NCBI RefSeq assembly: GCF_011059135.1
Contig: NZ_JAALGD010000017.1
Coordinates: 1-64,000, forward strand
Source: Brevibacillus sp. SYP-B805
GTDB taxonomy: Bacteria > Bacillota > Bacilli > Brevibacillales > Brevibacillaceae
Direction of reading: 5' to 3'
DNA length: 64,000 bases
Positions 34,407-44,898 of the stretch are shown here, in pieces (position 1 is the first letter of the stretch; every line of letters begins with the position of its first letter). Both the position numbers and the translations under genes were made by a program. The notes beneath the pieces are model-generated. The model was not told where the DNA came from. It saw only the letters and a list, made by a program, of their open reading frames with translations, and did not search any database.

Positions 34407-35443
34407 AGCGCCACCCCATTGTAGACCACGCTTTTCTCTCCGGCGGCGATGCGGCCGATCACATACGCCGCTTCCCCCATCTCCTTCAGCGCGCGGACGA
34501 TGCCATCCGCGTCCTGTTCACGCACTGCCAGCACCATGCCGATGCCCATGTTAAAGGTGCGGAACATGTCCGCCTTGCCGATGCGGCCCCGTTCCTCCAC
34601 CAATGTGAAAACAGGCAGGATCGGCCAGGAGCCGAAGTCAATCTCCGCCTGCGTTCCGTCCGGCAGCACGCGCGGAATGTTTTCCGTAAAGCCGCCCCCC
34701 GTGATATGGGCCATCGCTTTGATCTCATATTGCTTCAGAAGCGCCAACACCGGTTTGACATAGATCCGGGTGGGGGTGAGCAGCTCTTCGCCCAGCGTTT
34801 TGCCGAGAATCTCGACATGCTGGTCGAGGCTCATGCCCTGATCGGCCAGCAGCACCTTGCGCACCAGGGAGAAGCCGTTGCTGTGGACGCCGCTCGAGGC
34901 GATGCCGATCAGCACGTCGCCGGGTACGACAGCGCGGCCGTCGATCAGCCTGCTTTCGTCCACCACGCCCACGGTAAAGCCGGCGATATCGTACTCGCCC
35001 TCCGCATACATCCCCGGCATCTCCGCCGTTTCTCCGCCGATCAGCGCACAGCCCGCCTGCGCGCAACCATCCGCGATTCCCTTGACGATCGCTTCGATTT
35101 TGGCCGGGATCACCTTGTCGCAGGCGAGATAGTCGAGGAAAAAGAGCGGTTCCGCTCCCTGCACCACCACGTCATTGACGCACATGGCGACCGCGTCGAT
35201 CCCGATGGTGTCGTGCTTGTCCATGGCAAACGCGATCTTCAGCTTGGTCCCGACCCCATCCGTACCGGAGACCAGCACGGGTTTTTCGTATTTGCTCGTA
35301 TCCAGCCGGAACAGCGCGCCGAAGCCGCCCAGATCGGTCAGCACCTCCGGGCGGAACGTGCGCTTGACATGCTTTTTCATCCGTTCCACGGCTTCATTGC
35401 CCGCCGCGATGTCCACACCGGCTTGTTTGTAAGCATCACTCAT
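34403..35443 (-). CDS. purM: phosphoribosylformylglycinamidine cyclo-ligase PurM
   Basis: Closes FGAM to AIR with ATP. 346 residues, typical. Markers: [20 protein letters not shown] at the N-terminus, [15 protein letters not shown] near 58, [20 protein letters not shown] near 87, [12 protein letters not shown] near 135 and [13 protein letters not shown] near 242. It follows purF by 13 bases and overlaps purN. Confidence 0.97.
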   Translation of the reverse strand: MSDAYKQAGVDIAAGNEAVERMKKHVKRTFRPEVLTDLGGFGALFRLDTSKYEKPVLVSGTDGVGTKLKIAFAMDKHDTIGIDAVAMCVNDVVVQGAEPLFFLDYLACDKVIPAKIEAIVKGIADGCAQAGCALIGGETAEMPGMYAEGEYDIAGFTVGVVDESRLIDGRAVVPGDVLIGIASSGVHSNGFSLVRKVLLADQGMSLDQHVEILGKTLGEELLTPTRIYVKPVLALLKQYEIKAMAHITGGGFTENIPRVLPDGTQAEIDFGSWPILPVFTLVEERGRIGKADMFRTFNMGIGMVLAVREQDADGIVRALKEMGEAAYVIGRIAAGEKSVVYNGVAL

Positions 35444-35456
35444 GGTTTCTTCCCTC

Positions 35457-36881
35457 TCAATCGCATTTATCTGCGGGCAGCGCCGCCTCGAATTCGATCT
35501 CTGTCGGATACTGGCCGGTAAAGCACGCCAGACAATGGCCCCGGTTGGGCGCGCCCTCGTCTGCGCGGCCGATCGCCGACAGCATCCCTTCCACGGACAG
35601 GAACGACAGCGTATCGGCCCCGATAAACCGCCGGATCTCTTCCACCGATTGGGAGGAGGCGATCAGTTCATCCCGCGTCGAGGTATCGATGCCGTAGAAG
35701 CACGGATTCATCACCGGGGGGGAGCTGATGCGCACATGCACTTCCGTCGCCCCCGCTTCCCGCAGCATGCGCACGATGCGGCCGCTGGTGGTGCCGCGCA
35801 CGATGGAATCGTCGATCATGACGACCCGCTTGCCTTCCACCACCTTGCGCACCGCGGAGAGCTTCATGTAGACGCCCCGTTCCCGCATCTCCTGGGTCGG
35901 CTGGATAAATGTGCGTCCGACGTACCGGTTTTTAATCAGGCCCAACTCGTACGGGATGCCGGTCGCTTCCGCAAAGCCGATCGCCGCCGAAATGCTGGAA
36001 TCGGGCACCCCCGTAACCACATCGGCTTCGATCGGGGCTTCGAGGGCCAGCTGCTTGCCCAGGCGTTTGCGGGCCATGTGCACGTTGATCCCGTCGATGT
36101 CGCTGTCAGGACGGGCAAAGTAGATGTATTCAAAGGTACAGATCGATTTTTGCGTCTTGGCGGCGAACGTGCTGGTGTGCACTCCGCTGTCATCCACCAC
36201 GATCAGCTCGCCGGGCTGCACGTCGCGCCAGAACTCCGCCCCGATGATGTCGAAGGCGCAGGTCTCGGAAGCCACCACGATCCCCTTGCCGATCCGGCCC
36301 AGGGAAAGCGGGCGCAGTCCGTTGGGGTCCAGCGCAATCACCAGCTGCCGTTCGTTCATGACCAGGAGGGCATACGCTCCCTTGATATGCTGCAGCGCTT
36401 CCCTGACCGCTTCCGGCAGCTCCCTGCTTTTCGCCCGGGCGATCAGGTGGGCGATCACTTCGGTATCGCTGGTGGTCTGAAAGATGGAGCCTTTCGCTTC
36501 CAGCTCCCGGCGCAGCGCCATGGCGTTCACCAGATTGCCGTTGTGCGCCACCGCCATGGCGCCGTGCGCATAGCGGAAAAAGAGCGGCTGCGCATTTTCG
36601 ATCTTGCTTGCGCCGGCCGTGGTGTAGCGCGTATGGCCGATGGCGATGTGGCCGCGAAACTTCTCCAGATCCCCTTTGCCGAACGCTTCGGAAACCAGAC
36701 CCATCCCCCGGTGCTTGTACCACTTCTCCCCATCAGAGGCGCACATCCCCGCGCTTTCCTGCCCGCGATGCTGCAGGGCGTGCAGCCCCAGATAGGTCAG
36801 CTGCGGCGCTTCCGGATGGTCGTAGATGCCGAAGACGCCGCACTCTTCGTTTAACTTGTCCCAGATTATCCGATCAAACAT
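35457..36881 (-). CDS. purF: amidophosphoribosyltransferase PurF
   Basis: First committed step: PRPP plus glutamine to phosphoribosylamine. 474 residues. A short propeptide precedes Cys14 ([13 protein letters not shown]), the glutaminase nucleophile exposed by processing in Bacillus PurF. The PRTase motif [14 protein letters not shown] lies near 352. Cys residues in [18 protein letters not shown] and the C-terminal HCLACF match the iron-sulfur cluster ligands of the oxygen-sensitive Bacillus enzyme (family knowledge). Its start overlaps purL by 16 bases. Confidence 0.97.
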   Translation of the reverse strand: MFDRIIWDKLNEECGVFGIYDHPEAPQLTYLGLHALQHRGQESAGMCASDGEKWYKHRGMGLVSEAFGKGDLEKFRGHIAIGHTRYTTAGASKIENAQPLFFRYAHGAMAVAHNGNLVNAMALRRELEAKGSIFQTTSDTEVIAHLIARAKSRELPEAVREALQHIKGAYALLVMNERQLVIALDPNGLRPLSLGRIGKGIVVASETCAFDIIGAEFWRDVQPGELIVVDDSGVHTSTFAAKTQKSICTFEYIYFARPDSDIDGINVHMARKRLGKQLALEAPIEADVVTGVPDSSISAAIGFAEATGIPYELGLIKNRYVGRTFIQPTQEMRERGVYMKLSAVRKVVEGKRVVMIDDSIVRGTTSGRIVRMLREAGATEVHVRISSPPVMNPCFYGIDTSTRDELIASSQSVEEIRRFIGADTLSFLSVEGMLSAIGRADEGAPNRGHCLACFTGQYPTEIEFEAALPADKCD

Positions 36882-39109
36882 GGAATCGCATCCTTCCAGG
36901 CTGCATGCAGCTCATGAAGCGGCGCGTTCACCGCTTCCCTGCCGTTGATGGTCACCACCAGGCGATCGCCGCCCGTTTTGCCGATCTTTTGTACCGGTAC
37001 GTCCAGCTCTTTTGCCAGGCCTCGGATTGCATCCACATGTTCAGGCGATGCGCTGATCAGGACACGCGATTGCGATTCACTGAACAGCGCCACATCCGCG
37101 CGCAGTTCCGTGTTGATGCCGATGGTCGCGCCGATGCCCTTCCCGAAACAGCTTTCCGCGACGGCCACACCCAGGCCGCCCTCGGACAGGTCGTGGGCGG
37201 ACTTCACCCATCCCCGGCGAATGGCCGTCAGCACCAGCTGCTGCAGTGCCGCTTCCCTCGCGAGATCAAGCTGCGGCGGACGGCCGGAGATGCCGCCGGT
37301 TACAAGCTTCTGATACTCGCTGCCGCCCAGCTCCGCATGGGTGTCGCCCAGCAGCAGGATCATGTCGCCCGCTTCCTTGAAGTCCTGGGTGGTAATATGG
37401 TCAACGTCGGTGATCAGGCCAACCATGCCGACGGTCGGCGTCGGGTAGATCGCATCGCCGCTCCGCTCGTTGTAGAAGGAGACGTTGCCCCCGATGACCG
37501 GCGTATGCAGCGCCAGACACGCCTTGCTCATGCCATCCACCGCTTTTTCAAACTGCCAGAACACTTCCGGCTTGTCCGGGCTGCCGAAGTTGAGGCAGTC
37601 CGTGATGGCGAGCGGTTCCGCCCCGGAGCAGACCACGTTGCGCGCCGCTTCCGCCACCGCGATCGCGCCGCCCACTTCCGGATCGAGATAGACGTAGCGG
37701 CCGTTGCAGTCTGTGCTCATCGCCAGGGCCTTGCGGGTGCCGCGAATCATCACGACCGCGGCGTCAGAGCCCGGTGTTACCGCAGTGGAGGCGCGAACAA
37801 TATGGTCGTATTGCTCATAGACCCACGCCTTGCTGGCGATGGTGGGCTGGGACAGGATCTCTTTCAGCGTGCTGGTCAGATCGGCCGGTTCCGCGATCTG
37901 TGCCAGCGGGTCCACCGCCGCGTTCGCTTCATAGTATGCCGGAATCCTGGACGGTTTATGGTAGACCGGCGCTTCTTCCGCCAGGCTGTCCACCGGCACC
38001 TCCGCCACCACTTCGCCCTTGTGGAGCAGGCGCAGCAGCCCATCGTCCGTCACGCGGCCCACGATGGCAGCGTGCAGCCCCCATTTGTCAAAAATGGCGA
38101 TGGCTTCCGCTTCGCGCCCTTTCTCCACCACCAGCAGCATGCGCTCCTGCGATTCGGACAGCATCATCTCGTAGGCGGACATGCCCGCCTCCCGCTGCGG
38201 CACAAGGTCGAGGTTCAGCTCAATCCCGTTCCCCGCCTTGGACGCCATCTCGGCGCTGGAGCAGGTGAGGCCCGCCGCGCCCATATCCTGAATGCCGACG
38301 ACGCAGCCTGTGTCGATCAGTTCCAGGCACGCTTCCAGCAGCAGTTTTTCCATGAACGGATCGCCCACCTGCACGGCCGGGCGCTTTTTCTCCGATTCCT
38401 CGCTCAATTCTTCGGAGGCAAAGGTCGCCCCGTGAATCCCGTCGCGCCCGGTGCTGGCCCCTACGTAAATGACGGGGTTGCCGATGCCGCTCGCCACGCC
38501 TTTTTGAATCTTGTCGTGGTCGATCAGGCCGACGCACATGGCATTCACCAGCGGATTGCCCTCGTAGGTCGGATCGAAGTTGACCTCGCCGCCTACGGTC
38601 GGGATGCCGATACAGTTGCCGTAGCCCGCGATCCCCGCCACCACATGCTCGAACAGATATTTGACGCGCGGTTTGGTCAGCTCGCCGAAGCGGAGCGAGT
38701 TCAGCAGGGCAATCGGCCGCGCGCCCATGGAAAACACGTCGCGGATAATGCCGCCGACGCCCGTGGCCGCCCCTTGATAAGGTTCGATGGCCGACGGGTG
38801 GTTGTGGCTTTCGATCTTGAACACCACCGCCTGCTTGTCGCCGATGTCGACAATGCCCGCCCCCTCGCCGGGCCCCTGCAGGACGCGCGGTCCTTCGGTC
38901 GGGAAACGGCGCAGCACGGGCTTGGAGTTTTTGTAGGAGCAGTGCTCGGACCACATGACGCTGTAAAGCCCCGTTTCTGTCCAGTTGGGCTGGCGGCCCA
39001 GGAGTTCCACGACACGGGCATACTCTTCGTCCGTCAATCCGATTTCCGCGTAGAGACGTTGTTCGGCGATTTGCGCCGGAGTCGGTTCTTTATGCCTGAG
39101 CTGTGACAC
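36866..39109 (-). CDS. purL: phosphoribosylformylglycinamidine synthase subunit PurL
   Basis: Synthetase subunit of the three-part FGAM synthase; ammonia comes from PurQ and the complex is bridged by PurS. 747 residues, the small PurL type. Markers: [14 protein letters not shown] near 54, [21 protein letters not shown] near 93, [20 protein letters not shown] and [16 protein letters not shown]. The start lies inside the purQ 3' end (20-base overlap). Confidence 0.97.
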   Translation of the reverse strand: MSQLRHKEPTPAQIAEQRLYAEIGLTDEEYARVVELLGRQPNWTETGLYSVMWSEHCSYKNSKPVLRRFPTEGPRVLQGPGEGAGIVDIGDKQAVVFKIESHNHPSAIEPYQGAATGVGGIIRDVFSMGARPIALLNSLRFGELTKPRVKYLFEHVVAGIAGYGNCIGIPTVGGEVNFDPTYEGNPLVNAMCVGLIDHDKIQKGVASGIGNPVIYVGASTGRDGIHGATFASEELSEESEKKRPAVQVGDPFMEKLLLEACLELIDTGCVVGIQDMGAAGLTCSSAEMASKAGNGIELNLDLVPQREAGMSAYEMMLSESQERMLLVVEKGREAEAIAIFDKWGLHAAIVGRVTDDGLLRLLHKGEVVAEVPVDSLAEEAPVYHKPSRIPAYYEANAAVDPLAQIAEPADLTSTLKEILSQPTIASKAWVYEQYDHIVRASTAVTPGSDAAVVMIRGTRKALAMSTDCNGRYVYLDPEVGGAIAVAEAARNVVCSGAEPLAITDCLNFGSPDKPEVFWQFEKAVDGMSKACLALHTPVIGGNVSFYNERSGDAIYPTPTVGMVGLITDVDHITTQDFKEAGDMILLLGDTHAELGGSEYQKLVTGGISGRPPQLDLAREAALQQLVLTAIRRGWVKSAHDLSEGGLGVAVAESCFGKGIGATIGINTELRADVALFSESQSRVLISASPEHVDAIRGLAKELDVPVQKIGKTGGDRLVVTINGREAVNAPLHELHAAWKDAIPCLIG

Positions 39110-39782
39110 CGTTCTTTTCCCTCCATGTGTGAAGAATCGAAGTAAAGACGCGCTTGCCGTCGTCCGAGGTCATCCATGTGTGCACGGCCCGCTCGGGGTG
39201 TGGCATCATCCCCAGCACGTTTCCGCGTTCGTTGCAGATTCCGGCGATATCATCGATCGACCCGTTCGGATTCTCTCCCTCATAGCGGAACACGATCTGA
39301 TTGTTCGCCTTCAGCTTCGCCAGGGTGGCCTCATCGCAGTAGTAGTTGCCTTCGCCGTGGGCGATCGGGATGTCGATCACCTCGCCCGCCGCGTAATCGC
39401 GGGTAAACGGCGTTTCATTGTTCACCACCCGCAGCCTGGAGAGCTTGCAGCGATATTTCAGCGTCTTGTTGCGCAGCATGGCTCCCGGCAGAAGCCCGGC
39501 TTCCAGGAGAATCTGGAAACCGTTGCAGACGCCCATCACAAGCTTGCCTTCCGCGGCCGCCTTGACAACCTGCTCCATCACCGGGGAAAAACGGGCCACC
39601 GCGCCGCAGCGCAGGTAATCCCCATAGGAGAAGCCTCCCGGCAGCAGAATCACATCGTAGCCCGAAAGGTCGGTCGTGCTGTGCCACACATAATCAACAG
39701 GTACAGCCATGATGTCTTCCACGGCGTACCGCATGTCGACGTCCGCATTGGAACCCGGAAAAACGATTACTCCCACTTTCAT
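39090..39782 (-). CDS. purQ: phosphoribosylformylglycinamidine synthase glutaminase subunit PurQ
   Basis: Class I glutamine amidotransferase that supplies ammonia to PurL. Start at ATG ([17 protein letters not shown]), 230 residues. Catalytic triad visible: Cys86 in GVCNGFQ, His195 and Glu197 in PHPERAV; the oxyanion region is [14 protein letters not shown]. It starts four bases after purS and overlaps purL, giving a tightly coupled SQL block. Confidence 0.97.
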   Translation of the reverse strand: MKVGVIVFPGSNADVDMRYAVEDIMAVPVDYVWHSTTDLSGYDVILLPGGFSYGDYLRCGAVARFSPVMEQVVKAAAEGKLVMGVCNGFQILLEAGLLPGAMLRNKTLKYRCKLSRLRVVNNETPFTRDYAAGEVIDIPIAHGEGNYYCDEATLAKLKANNQIVFRYEGENPNGSIDDIAGICNERGNVLGMMPHPERAVHTWMTSDDGKRVFTSILHTWREKNGVTAQA

Positions 39783-39786
39783 CGCC

Positions 39787-40035
39787 TTACCCCTCCACGA
39801 TCTCGAAGCGGTAGTCTTCGATGACGGTATTGGCCAGCAGCTTTTCGCACATCTCCTTGACGCGCTCTTCCGCCTGGCTGCGGTCGGCGGTATCGAGGGC
39901 AACCTCCATGTATTTGCCGATGCGCACCTCGTTTACCTCATCGTAGCCGAGCGTGTGCAGCGCTTCCTTGACGGCATTGCCTTGCGGGTCCAGCACGCTT
40001 TCGCGCAGGGTGACAAAAACGATCGCTTTATACAT
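39787..40035 (-). CDS. purS: phosphoribosylformylglycinamidine synthase subunit PurS
   Basis: Small structural subunit (82 residues) that bridges PurQ and PurL. Typical sequence: [20 protein letters not shown] at the N-terminus, then [20 protein letters not shown] and a C-terminal [17 protein letters not shown]. It overlaps the purC stop by eight bases. Confidence 0.95.
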   Translation of the reverse strand: MYKAIVFVTLRESVLDPQGNAVKEALHTLGYDEVNEVRIGKYMEVALDTADRSQAEERVKEMCEKLLANTVIEDYRFEIVEG

Positions 40036-40747
40036 GATTCTCTCCTCCTATACGTCGCAGCATTTCGCGGTATGCTTCTTCCACATGGCCCAGATCGCGG
40101 CGGAAACGGTCCTTGTCCAGTTTTTCCCCGGTCCGGGCATCCCAGAAACGGCAGGTATCCGGCGAGATCTCGTCAGCCAGCAGGATCTCTCCATCCGGCG
40201 TATGGCCGAATTCCAGCTTGAAATCGATCAGATTGACGTCCCGTTTGGCCAAATAGGCTTGCAGCACCTGATTGATCCGCAGACCCAGCTCTTCCAGCTT
40301 CGCCAGGTCGGCATCACTTGCAATCCCCAGAACCTTGATGTGAGAGTGGTTCACCAGCGGATCGCCCAGCGCGTCGTCCTTGTAGTAAAACTCCACGACC
40401 GGCTGCGGCAGCGCGGTTCCTTCCGCCCAGCCCAACCGTTTGGCCAGCGAACCGGCGGCGACATTGCGCACCACCACCTCAAGCGGGATGATCTTCACCT
40501 GCCGGACCGCCTGTTCCCGCGGAGAGAGAAGCTTGACGAAGTGATTGTCGATGCCGTTCTCTTTCAGCAGTTCGAAGAAAATGGCCGTAATCCGGTTGTT
40601 CAGTTCCCCTTTGCCGACGATGGTTCCCTTCTTCTCTCCGTTGAACGCCGTAGCATCATCCTTGTACTCCACCCAGTAGATTCCCGGTTCCGAAGTACGA
40701 AAGATCTTTTTCGCCTTTCCTTCGTAGAGCTGTTCCAGCTTTTCCAC
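40028..40747 (-). CDS. purC: SAICAR synthase PurC
   Basis: Joins aspartate to CAIR with ATP. Two adjacent GTG codons follow GAGGAG; the second (40747) gives a nine-base spacing and 239 residues. Markers: [59 protein letters not shown] and the end [18 protein letters not shown]. It is the first purine gene of this operon: purE, purK and purB, which precede purC in B. subtilis, are absent here, and a divergent gene starts 250 bases upstream. Confidence 0.96.
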   Translation of the reverse strand: MEKLEQLYEGKAKKIFRTSEPGIYWVEYKDDATAFNGEKKGTIVGKGELNNRITAIFFELLKENGIDNHFVKLLSPREQAVRQVKIIPLEVVVRNVAAGSLAKRLGWAEGTALPQPVVEFYYKDDALGDPLVNHSHIKVLGIASDADLAKLEELGLRINQVLQAYLAKRDVNLIDFKLEFGHTPDGEILLADEISPDTCRFWDARTGEKLDKDRFRRDLGHVEEAYREMLRRIGGENHV

Positions 40748-40792
40748 CACAAACGACTCCTCTCTGCGCAATAAGGTCCATGGATCGCCGTA

Positions 40793-40882
40793 TTTTACGA
40801 ACATTACATCCTAATTAAAACATAAATATACGCTTATTACAACGAATGAATCTGGAATTCATCTCGACAAATGTTCGGTTTT
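40793..40882 (-). promoter_or_regulatory. PurR-operator-like boxes and promoter region of purC
   Basis: Two CGAACATT-type boxes in opposite orientation. TTTTACGAACATTA (plus, 40793-40806) lies close to purC. In the minus sense AAAACCGAACATTT (from 40880 down) is an excellent PurBox match. DNA next to the first box aligns with the purH upstream element. TTGTAA and TTTAAT hexamers 17 bases apart in the minus sense could be the promoter. The spacing of the two best boxes (about 60 bases) is larger than in B. subtilis. Confidence 0.5.
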
Positions 40883-40995
40883 TTATTCGTTTCCCAATAT
40901 TTACGAAAAATTTATGGCCCATCTTAGAAACATTTGGAACGATCATGCGTCAAATGTGGTAATTTCACCCTCATTTTTGGAAGGAAGGAATCATC

Positions 40996-42255
40996 ATGAA
41001 GAAAGTTCTTACCCTCATCCTTTTCGCTGCCCTGCTCTCCTCTGCGATCGGGGTCGCAAGTGCCCACGATCTGGCAGCACCGATGCTGACGTCGGCTGAA
41101 AACGCACCGTCCGGGCAGGTCCTGCTCCCGATTCAGCAAGGAGACAAGTACGGTTTTATTAATCGAGACGGGAAAGTGGTGATCAGCCCGCAGTATGACG
41201 AGGTTGGCCCGTTTCTTGAAGGGTTGGCGCGGGTTGTCAAGGATGGAAAGGACGGCAGAAAATACGGCTTCATCGATCTGAACGGGAAGGAAGTCATTCC
41301 CCTTGCTTTTTCGTATGCCAACGATTTCTCCGAAGGCCTGGCTGCCGTCGAGATCGGCAACCATTATGGCTATATCAACCATGAAGGCAAGGTGGTGATC
41401 GCCCCTCAATTTCACAGTGCCGGCAGCTTTTCGGAAGGACTGGCATGGGTCGTTACGGAGAGCGATACCGGTATACTCGCCTACAGCTACATCGATCCGA
41501 CCGGCAAAACCGTGATCGCCTCCCCTCTCTTCCAAGCCGTGGAGGATTTTCACGACGGGGTCGCACAGGTGGAGTTGAAAAATCCGATTTTCGATACCCC
41601 TGCCTATATCGATCGCACCGGCAGGATTCTGTGGAAAGCGAAGCCGGAAGAGGTTTATGTCTATCAACCGGAGCCGCAGGATATTCCGAAGATGAAGCAA
41701 GCGTTCTCTCCTGTCGAGGGTGCGCAAAATCTGGAGAGTCTCCTCAAGGATCTGGAGGCAAAGGCAAAAGCCTTCGAAGGCGGGCATGTAAAGGTGCTGA
41801 TCAACCAGGTGTCGGCTGACCAGTACCTGGATCAGCTTGGGCTTTCGCAGGAGGAACGAAAACAGGCGGATCTGAAAACGTTCGCCCACGACTTCACCAT
41901 CGTCCTGTCTAACGGGAAAGACGTGATCGGGACATGGAAAGGCAGCCTTTTCTATCTGGTGAAAAAGGGGGAGACCAAGGCGTTTTTGCTGGAAACCGGC
42001 CATCACGAATCCGTCGAACTTGGCGATGAGGAGAAGACGCCCACCGCCGAAGAAAAGGCGCTGCAGGATCTTGCAAGCAAATTAAACGACTTCCTGTACG
42101 CCACGTACGCGCCAAAAATGAAAGAGGCCCTGCATCTGCCAACCGGGGATGGGGAAGTATGGGCCTACACCAACGGCACCCTGTATCTGCGATATGCGGA
42201 TGGGTGCGGGGCCAGCATGCAACAGTACCGTTTCAGACCTACATCCAGTGAATGA
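40996..42255 (+). CDS. secreted WG-repeat protein
   Basis: 419 residues with a Sec signal peptide (about 1-23, ending ASA). Residues about 43-215 hold five WG/KWG repeats with the pattern GFI-x-x-x-GK-V-I-x-P-x-F/Y and EGLA-x-V: KYGFINRDGKVVISPQYDEV, KYGFIDLNGKEVIPLAF, HYGYINHEGKVVIAPQFHSA, SYIDPTGKTVI and AYIDRTGRILW. The C-terminal 200 residues are a separate helical domain of unknown type. WG repeats form beta structures used for binding. Ribosome-binding site GGAAGGAAGGA. Divergent from purC; role unknown. Confidence 0.8.
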   Translation: MKKVLTLILFAALLSSAIGVASAHDLAAPMLTSAENAPSGQVLLPIQQGDKYGFINRDGKVVISPQYDEVGPFLEGLARVVKDGKDGRKYGFIDLNGKEVIPLAFSYANDFSEGLAAVEIGNHYGYINHEGKVVIAPQFHSAGSFSEGLAWVVTESDTGILAYSYIDPTGKTVIASPLFQAVEDFHDGVAQVELKNPIFDTPAYIDRTGRILWKAKPEEVYVYQPEPQDIPKMKQAFSPVEGAQNLESLLKDLEAKAKAFEGGHVKVLINQVSADQYLDQLGLSQEERKQADLKTFAHDFTIVLSNGKDVIGTWKGSLFYLVKKGETKAFLLETGHHESVELGDEEKTPTAEEKALQDLASKLNDFLYATYAPKMKEALHLPTGDGEVWAYTNGTLYLRYADGCGASMQQYRFRPTSSE

Positions 42256-42299
42256 TGAGCCTCCCATGCGCGGACGCCTTGCGTTCCGGCGAGTTCTCA

Positions 42300-42345
42300 A
42301 CGGAAAAAGCCGCCTGTTCCCACAGGAACCAAGCGGCTTTTTCCA
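42300..42345. terminator. bidirectional terminator
   Basis: GGAAAAAGCCGC pairs with GCGGCTTTTTCC around a 19-base loop. A-rich and T-rich arms make it work in both directions between the WG-repeat gene and the convergent EamA gene. Confidence 0.85.
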
Positions 42346-42391
42346 TTCATGTCAGAAAGCATATGGGGCCCCGCCCGGCGCAGGCGGGTTT

Positions 42392-43267
42392 TTACCGGGC
42401 GGTCCCCACAATCAACACACCGGCCGCGATCAGCAATCCCCCCAGAAAAAAGGGGAGCGTGAGGCTTTCGCCGAGCAGCAGCCAGCCCAGGAACGACCCA
42501 ACCACCGGCTGCAGGAACAGGAAAAACGCCCCCGTTCCCGCATCCATCAACGCCATCCCTTTATTCCACAGGAAAAAGGCGGCGGCGGTGGAGACCAGCC
42601 CCAGGTACAGCACGCCCCAGAGAATGTAGGGATTCGTCCAAACAGTCGGACTAACCGCAGCGACGGACAGTTCCCACAGCATGGCGGGCAGGGTAAACAG
42701 GACCGCCCACAGCAGGGCATACGTCGTGATGGTCAGCGGCGGATAACGATCGGCTCCTCGCTTCGCCAACACCGACAACAGCGCCCACGTGGCAGCGGCC
42801 ACCACCAGAAACAGGCTGCCAGCGAGACTGCTCTCTCCCTGCGCATCCCGGCCGATCACGATCACGATCCCGATGAACGCGACGACAAGCGCCACCAGCT
42901 TGCGCACCGTCAGCGCTTCCTTCAGCCACAAGCGGGCGAACAGCAGCACGAAGACCGGCGTCGTCGCGGTGATCAGCGAGCCGGTGTGGGCGTCCGACAG
43001 CTTCGTTCCGATAAATTGCGTCCCCACCGACAGAAAATAGCCGACGAACCCAATTCCCGCAAACAGCCGCCAGTCGCCCTTCTCCACCCTGTGCCGTTTC
43101 GTGGCGATCATCGTGACGCCAAGCACCAGCACGGCGATCGCATAGCGCAGCCACAACAGCGTAAACGGCGGGAGATAGTCGAGCACATACTTGCTTGCCA
43201 CATACATCCCGCCCCAAATGCTCGCCGCCAGAGACAGGCAGAGCATCCCCCAAATCGTTCGAGTCAT
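42392..43267 (-). CDS. EamA/DMT-family transporter
   Basis: 291 residues, about ten membrane helices in two EamA repeats, standard for drug/metabolite transporters that export amino acids or metabolites. Family phrases: AASIWGGMYVASKYVLDYLP, FTLLWLRYAIAVLVLG, IGTKLSDAHTGSLITATTPV and, in repeat two, LVSTAAAFFLWNKGMALMDA and FLFLQPVVGSFLGWLLLGES. ATG start after GGACGGAGGAATGAACC. Substrate not deducible. Confidence 0.85.
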   Translation of the reverse strand: MTRTIWGMLCLSLAASIWGGMYVASKYVLDYLPPFTLLWLRYAIAVLVLGVTMIATKRHRVEKGDWRLFAGIGFVGYFLSVGTQFIGTKLSDAHTGSLITATTPVFVLLFARLWLKEALTVRKLVALVVAFIGIVIVIGRDAQGESSLAGSLFLVVAAATWALLSVLAKRGADRYPPLTITTYALLWAVLFTLPAMLWELSVAAVSPTVWTNPYILWGVLYLGLVSTAAAFFLWNKGMALMDAGTGAFFLFLQPVVGSFLGWLLLGESLTLPFFLGGLLIAAGVLIVGTAR

Positions 43268-43640
43268 GGTTCATTCCTCCGTCCTTTTCAGTTAGGGTGG
43301 ATCCCCCCGGACGGAGCATGAAGCATCGTTCATCCCCGCCCCGGGTCAGGAACGAACGGCGGGAACATCGTTTTCAAACAAGGTACGGCGCATGTCCGGC
43401 ACTCCTTTTTGCGAAAATTTTTATCATTATAACCTGCCTGCGCGGCCCTTGGCGAGTCTTTCCCTCGTTATCATTCTTGATCTGCCCTGCGGCAGCCAAA
43501 TGATGGGGACCTTTCGCCGCTTTCCCTTCACGATATGATAAACTAAGCAATGTAGCGAAACGATATCATGCAAGAAAAAAATCCCCATTCAGCGCGCCTG
43601 CACGGCGCGAAAAAACAGGAAAAGAGGGCGAGTGTAACAT
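43268..43640. other. intergenic region between divergent EamA and alcohol dehydrogenase genes
   Basis: 373 bases. A TATAAT occurs in the minus sense near 43432 and could serve the EamA gene; a TATGAT-like hexamer near 43535 could serve the dehydrogenase. Neither has a good -35. I see no conserved leader RNA or repeat. Confidence 0.35.
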
Positions 43641-44840
43641 ATGCTACCATTCGACGTACTTTTTCCCACCAGAGTGATCTTCGGTGTCGGCGAGCTTGCC
43701 CGCCTCGGCGGGGAAGCGAAGAAACTGGGAAAAAAAGCGCTGCTGGTCACCGGCGGTAAATCATCGAAAGCAACCGGTTTGCTTGAGCGGGTATGCGCCT
43801 TGCTGGAAGCGGAGGCGCTGCCCTATGTATTGTTCGACCGCGTGGAACCGAATCCTCGCACCACCACCGTGGATGCGGGGGCGGCCGTTGCGCGCGAGCA
43901 GGGCTGCGATCACATCATTGCACTAGGCGGCGGCTCCGTGATGGATGCGGCCAAGGCGATGGCGGTGGCCGCTCATGCGGGCCGTCCGATCTATGATTAC
44001 ATGCGCGGCAATCCGGCAGGCTTGTGGAAGGAGCTGCAGCCGATTCAGGAAGCGCTTCCGATCCTCGCCGTCCCCACCGTGGCCGCCACCGGATCGGAAG
44101 CCAACGGCATCAGCGTATTGACCCACTGGGAGACCCACGAAAAATCGTCAATCAACGGACCGGGGTTGTTTCCGCGAACGGCCATTCTTGACCCGTCGCT
44201 TACCTACACCGTACCGGCGCACGTTACGGCAGAGGCCTGCGCCGATATTTTCTCCCATCTGTTCGAAGCGTATCTGATCAGCGAGGACGGCACCCATGTC
44301 CAGGACGGCTTCACGGAAACACTCATTCGTCTGGTGGTCCAATACTCCACGGTGGCCATGGAACGGCCGGCTGACGAGGAGGCCCGCTCCACCCTGCTCT
44401 GGGCCAGCACGCTCGCAATCAGCCCGTTTACTCTGGCGGGACGCGGCGCCGGCTATCCCCTGCATGGGGCGGAGCATCCGCTGAGCGGGTTCTTTGACAT
44501 TCCCCACGGACGCGGTTTGGCGATCCTGACCGTCCCGTACTTCCGGCAGGTGATCGCCCCGGACAGGCCGGAACGGCTGGCCCGGATGGGACGGGCATGC
44601 TTTGGCGTCACGGAGCTGGATGACCGCGCAGCGGCGGAAGCCACGATTGAAGCCGTCCGCGCCTGGTTTACGCGCATGGGCATCACCCAGCGGCTCTCCG
44701 ATTTCGGCATCGGCCGCGACCAGCTGCCGCAACTGGCCGAAGAAGCCGTTCGCATCGGCGGACGCGGCGCCGACCATCTGAGCAGCAGCCGGGCGCTCTA
44801 TCCAAACGATATCCTTGCACTCTATCAAGCTTGCTATTAA
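43641..44840 (+). CDS. iron-containing (group III) alcohol dehydrogenase
   Basis: 399 residues. NAD(P)-binding N-terminal domain with GGGSVMDAAKAMAV at about 96-109 and PTVAATGSEANGISVL near 145. Metal ligands fit the family spacing: Asp202 and His206 (ADIFSHLFEAY), His275 (YPLHGAEHP) and His289 (DIPHG). The group III family reduces aldehydes or oxidises alcohols (for example butanol or propanediol types); the exact substrate is not given by sequence. A plausible ribosome-binding site is GAGGGCGAG before the ATG. It stands as a single gene before the aminopeptidase gene. Confidence 0.9.
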   Translation: MLPFDVLFPTRVIFGVGELARLGGEAKKLGKKALLVTGGKSSKATGLLERVCALLEAEALPYVLFDRVEPNPRTTTVDAGAAVAREQGCDHIIALGGGSVMDAAKAMAVAAHAGRPIYDYMRGNPAGLWKELQPIQEALPILAVPTVAATGSEANGISVLTHWETHEKSSINGPGLFPRTAILDPSLTYTVPAHVTAEACADIFSHLFEAYLISEDGTHVQDGFTETLIRLVVQYSTVAMERPADEEARSTLLWASTLAISPFTLAGRGAGYPLHGAEHPLSGFFDIPHGRGLAILTVPYFRQVIAPDRPERLARMGRACFGVTELDDRAAAEATIEAVRAWFTRMGITQRLSDFGIGRDQLPQLAEEAVRIGGRGADHLSSSRALYPNDILALYQACY

Positions 44841-44898
44841 ACTTGACTTAACGTTCAAAAAAATTCTATCACCACAATCCTATGAATGAGGTGACGTC

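Noticed and set aside
29991-40747. Guanine riboswitch upstream of the purine genes
   Set aside because: I looked for the purine aptamer core upstream of purC and purH and saw none; only PurBox-like sites are present.
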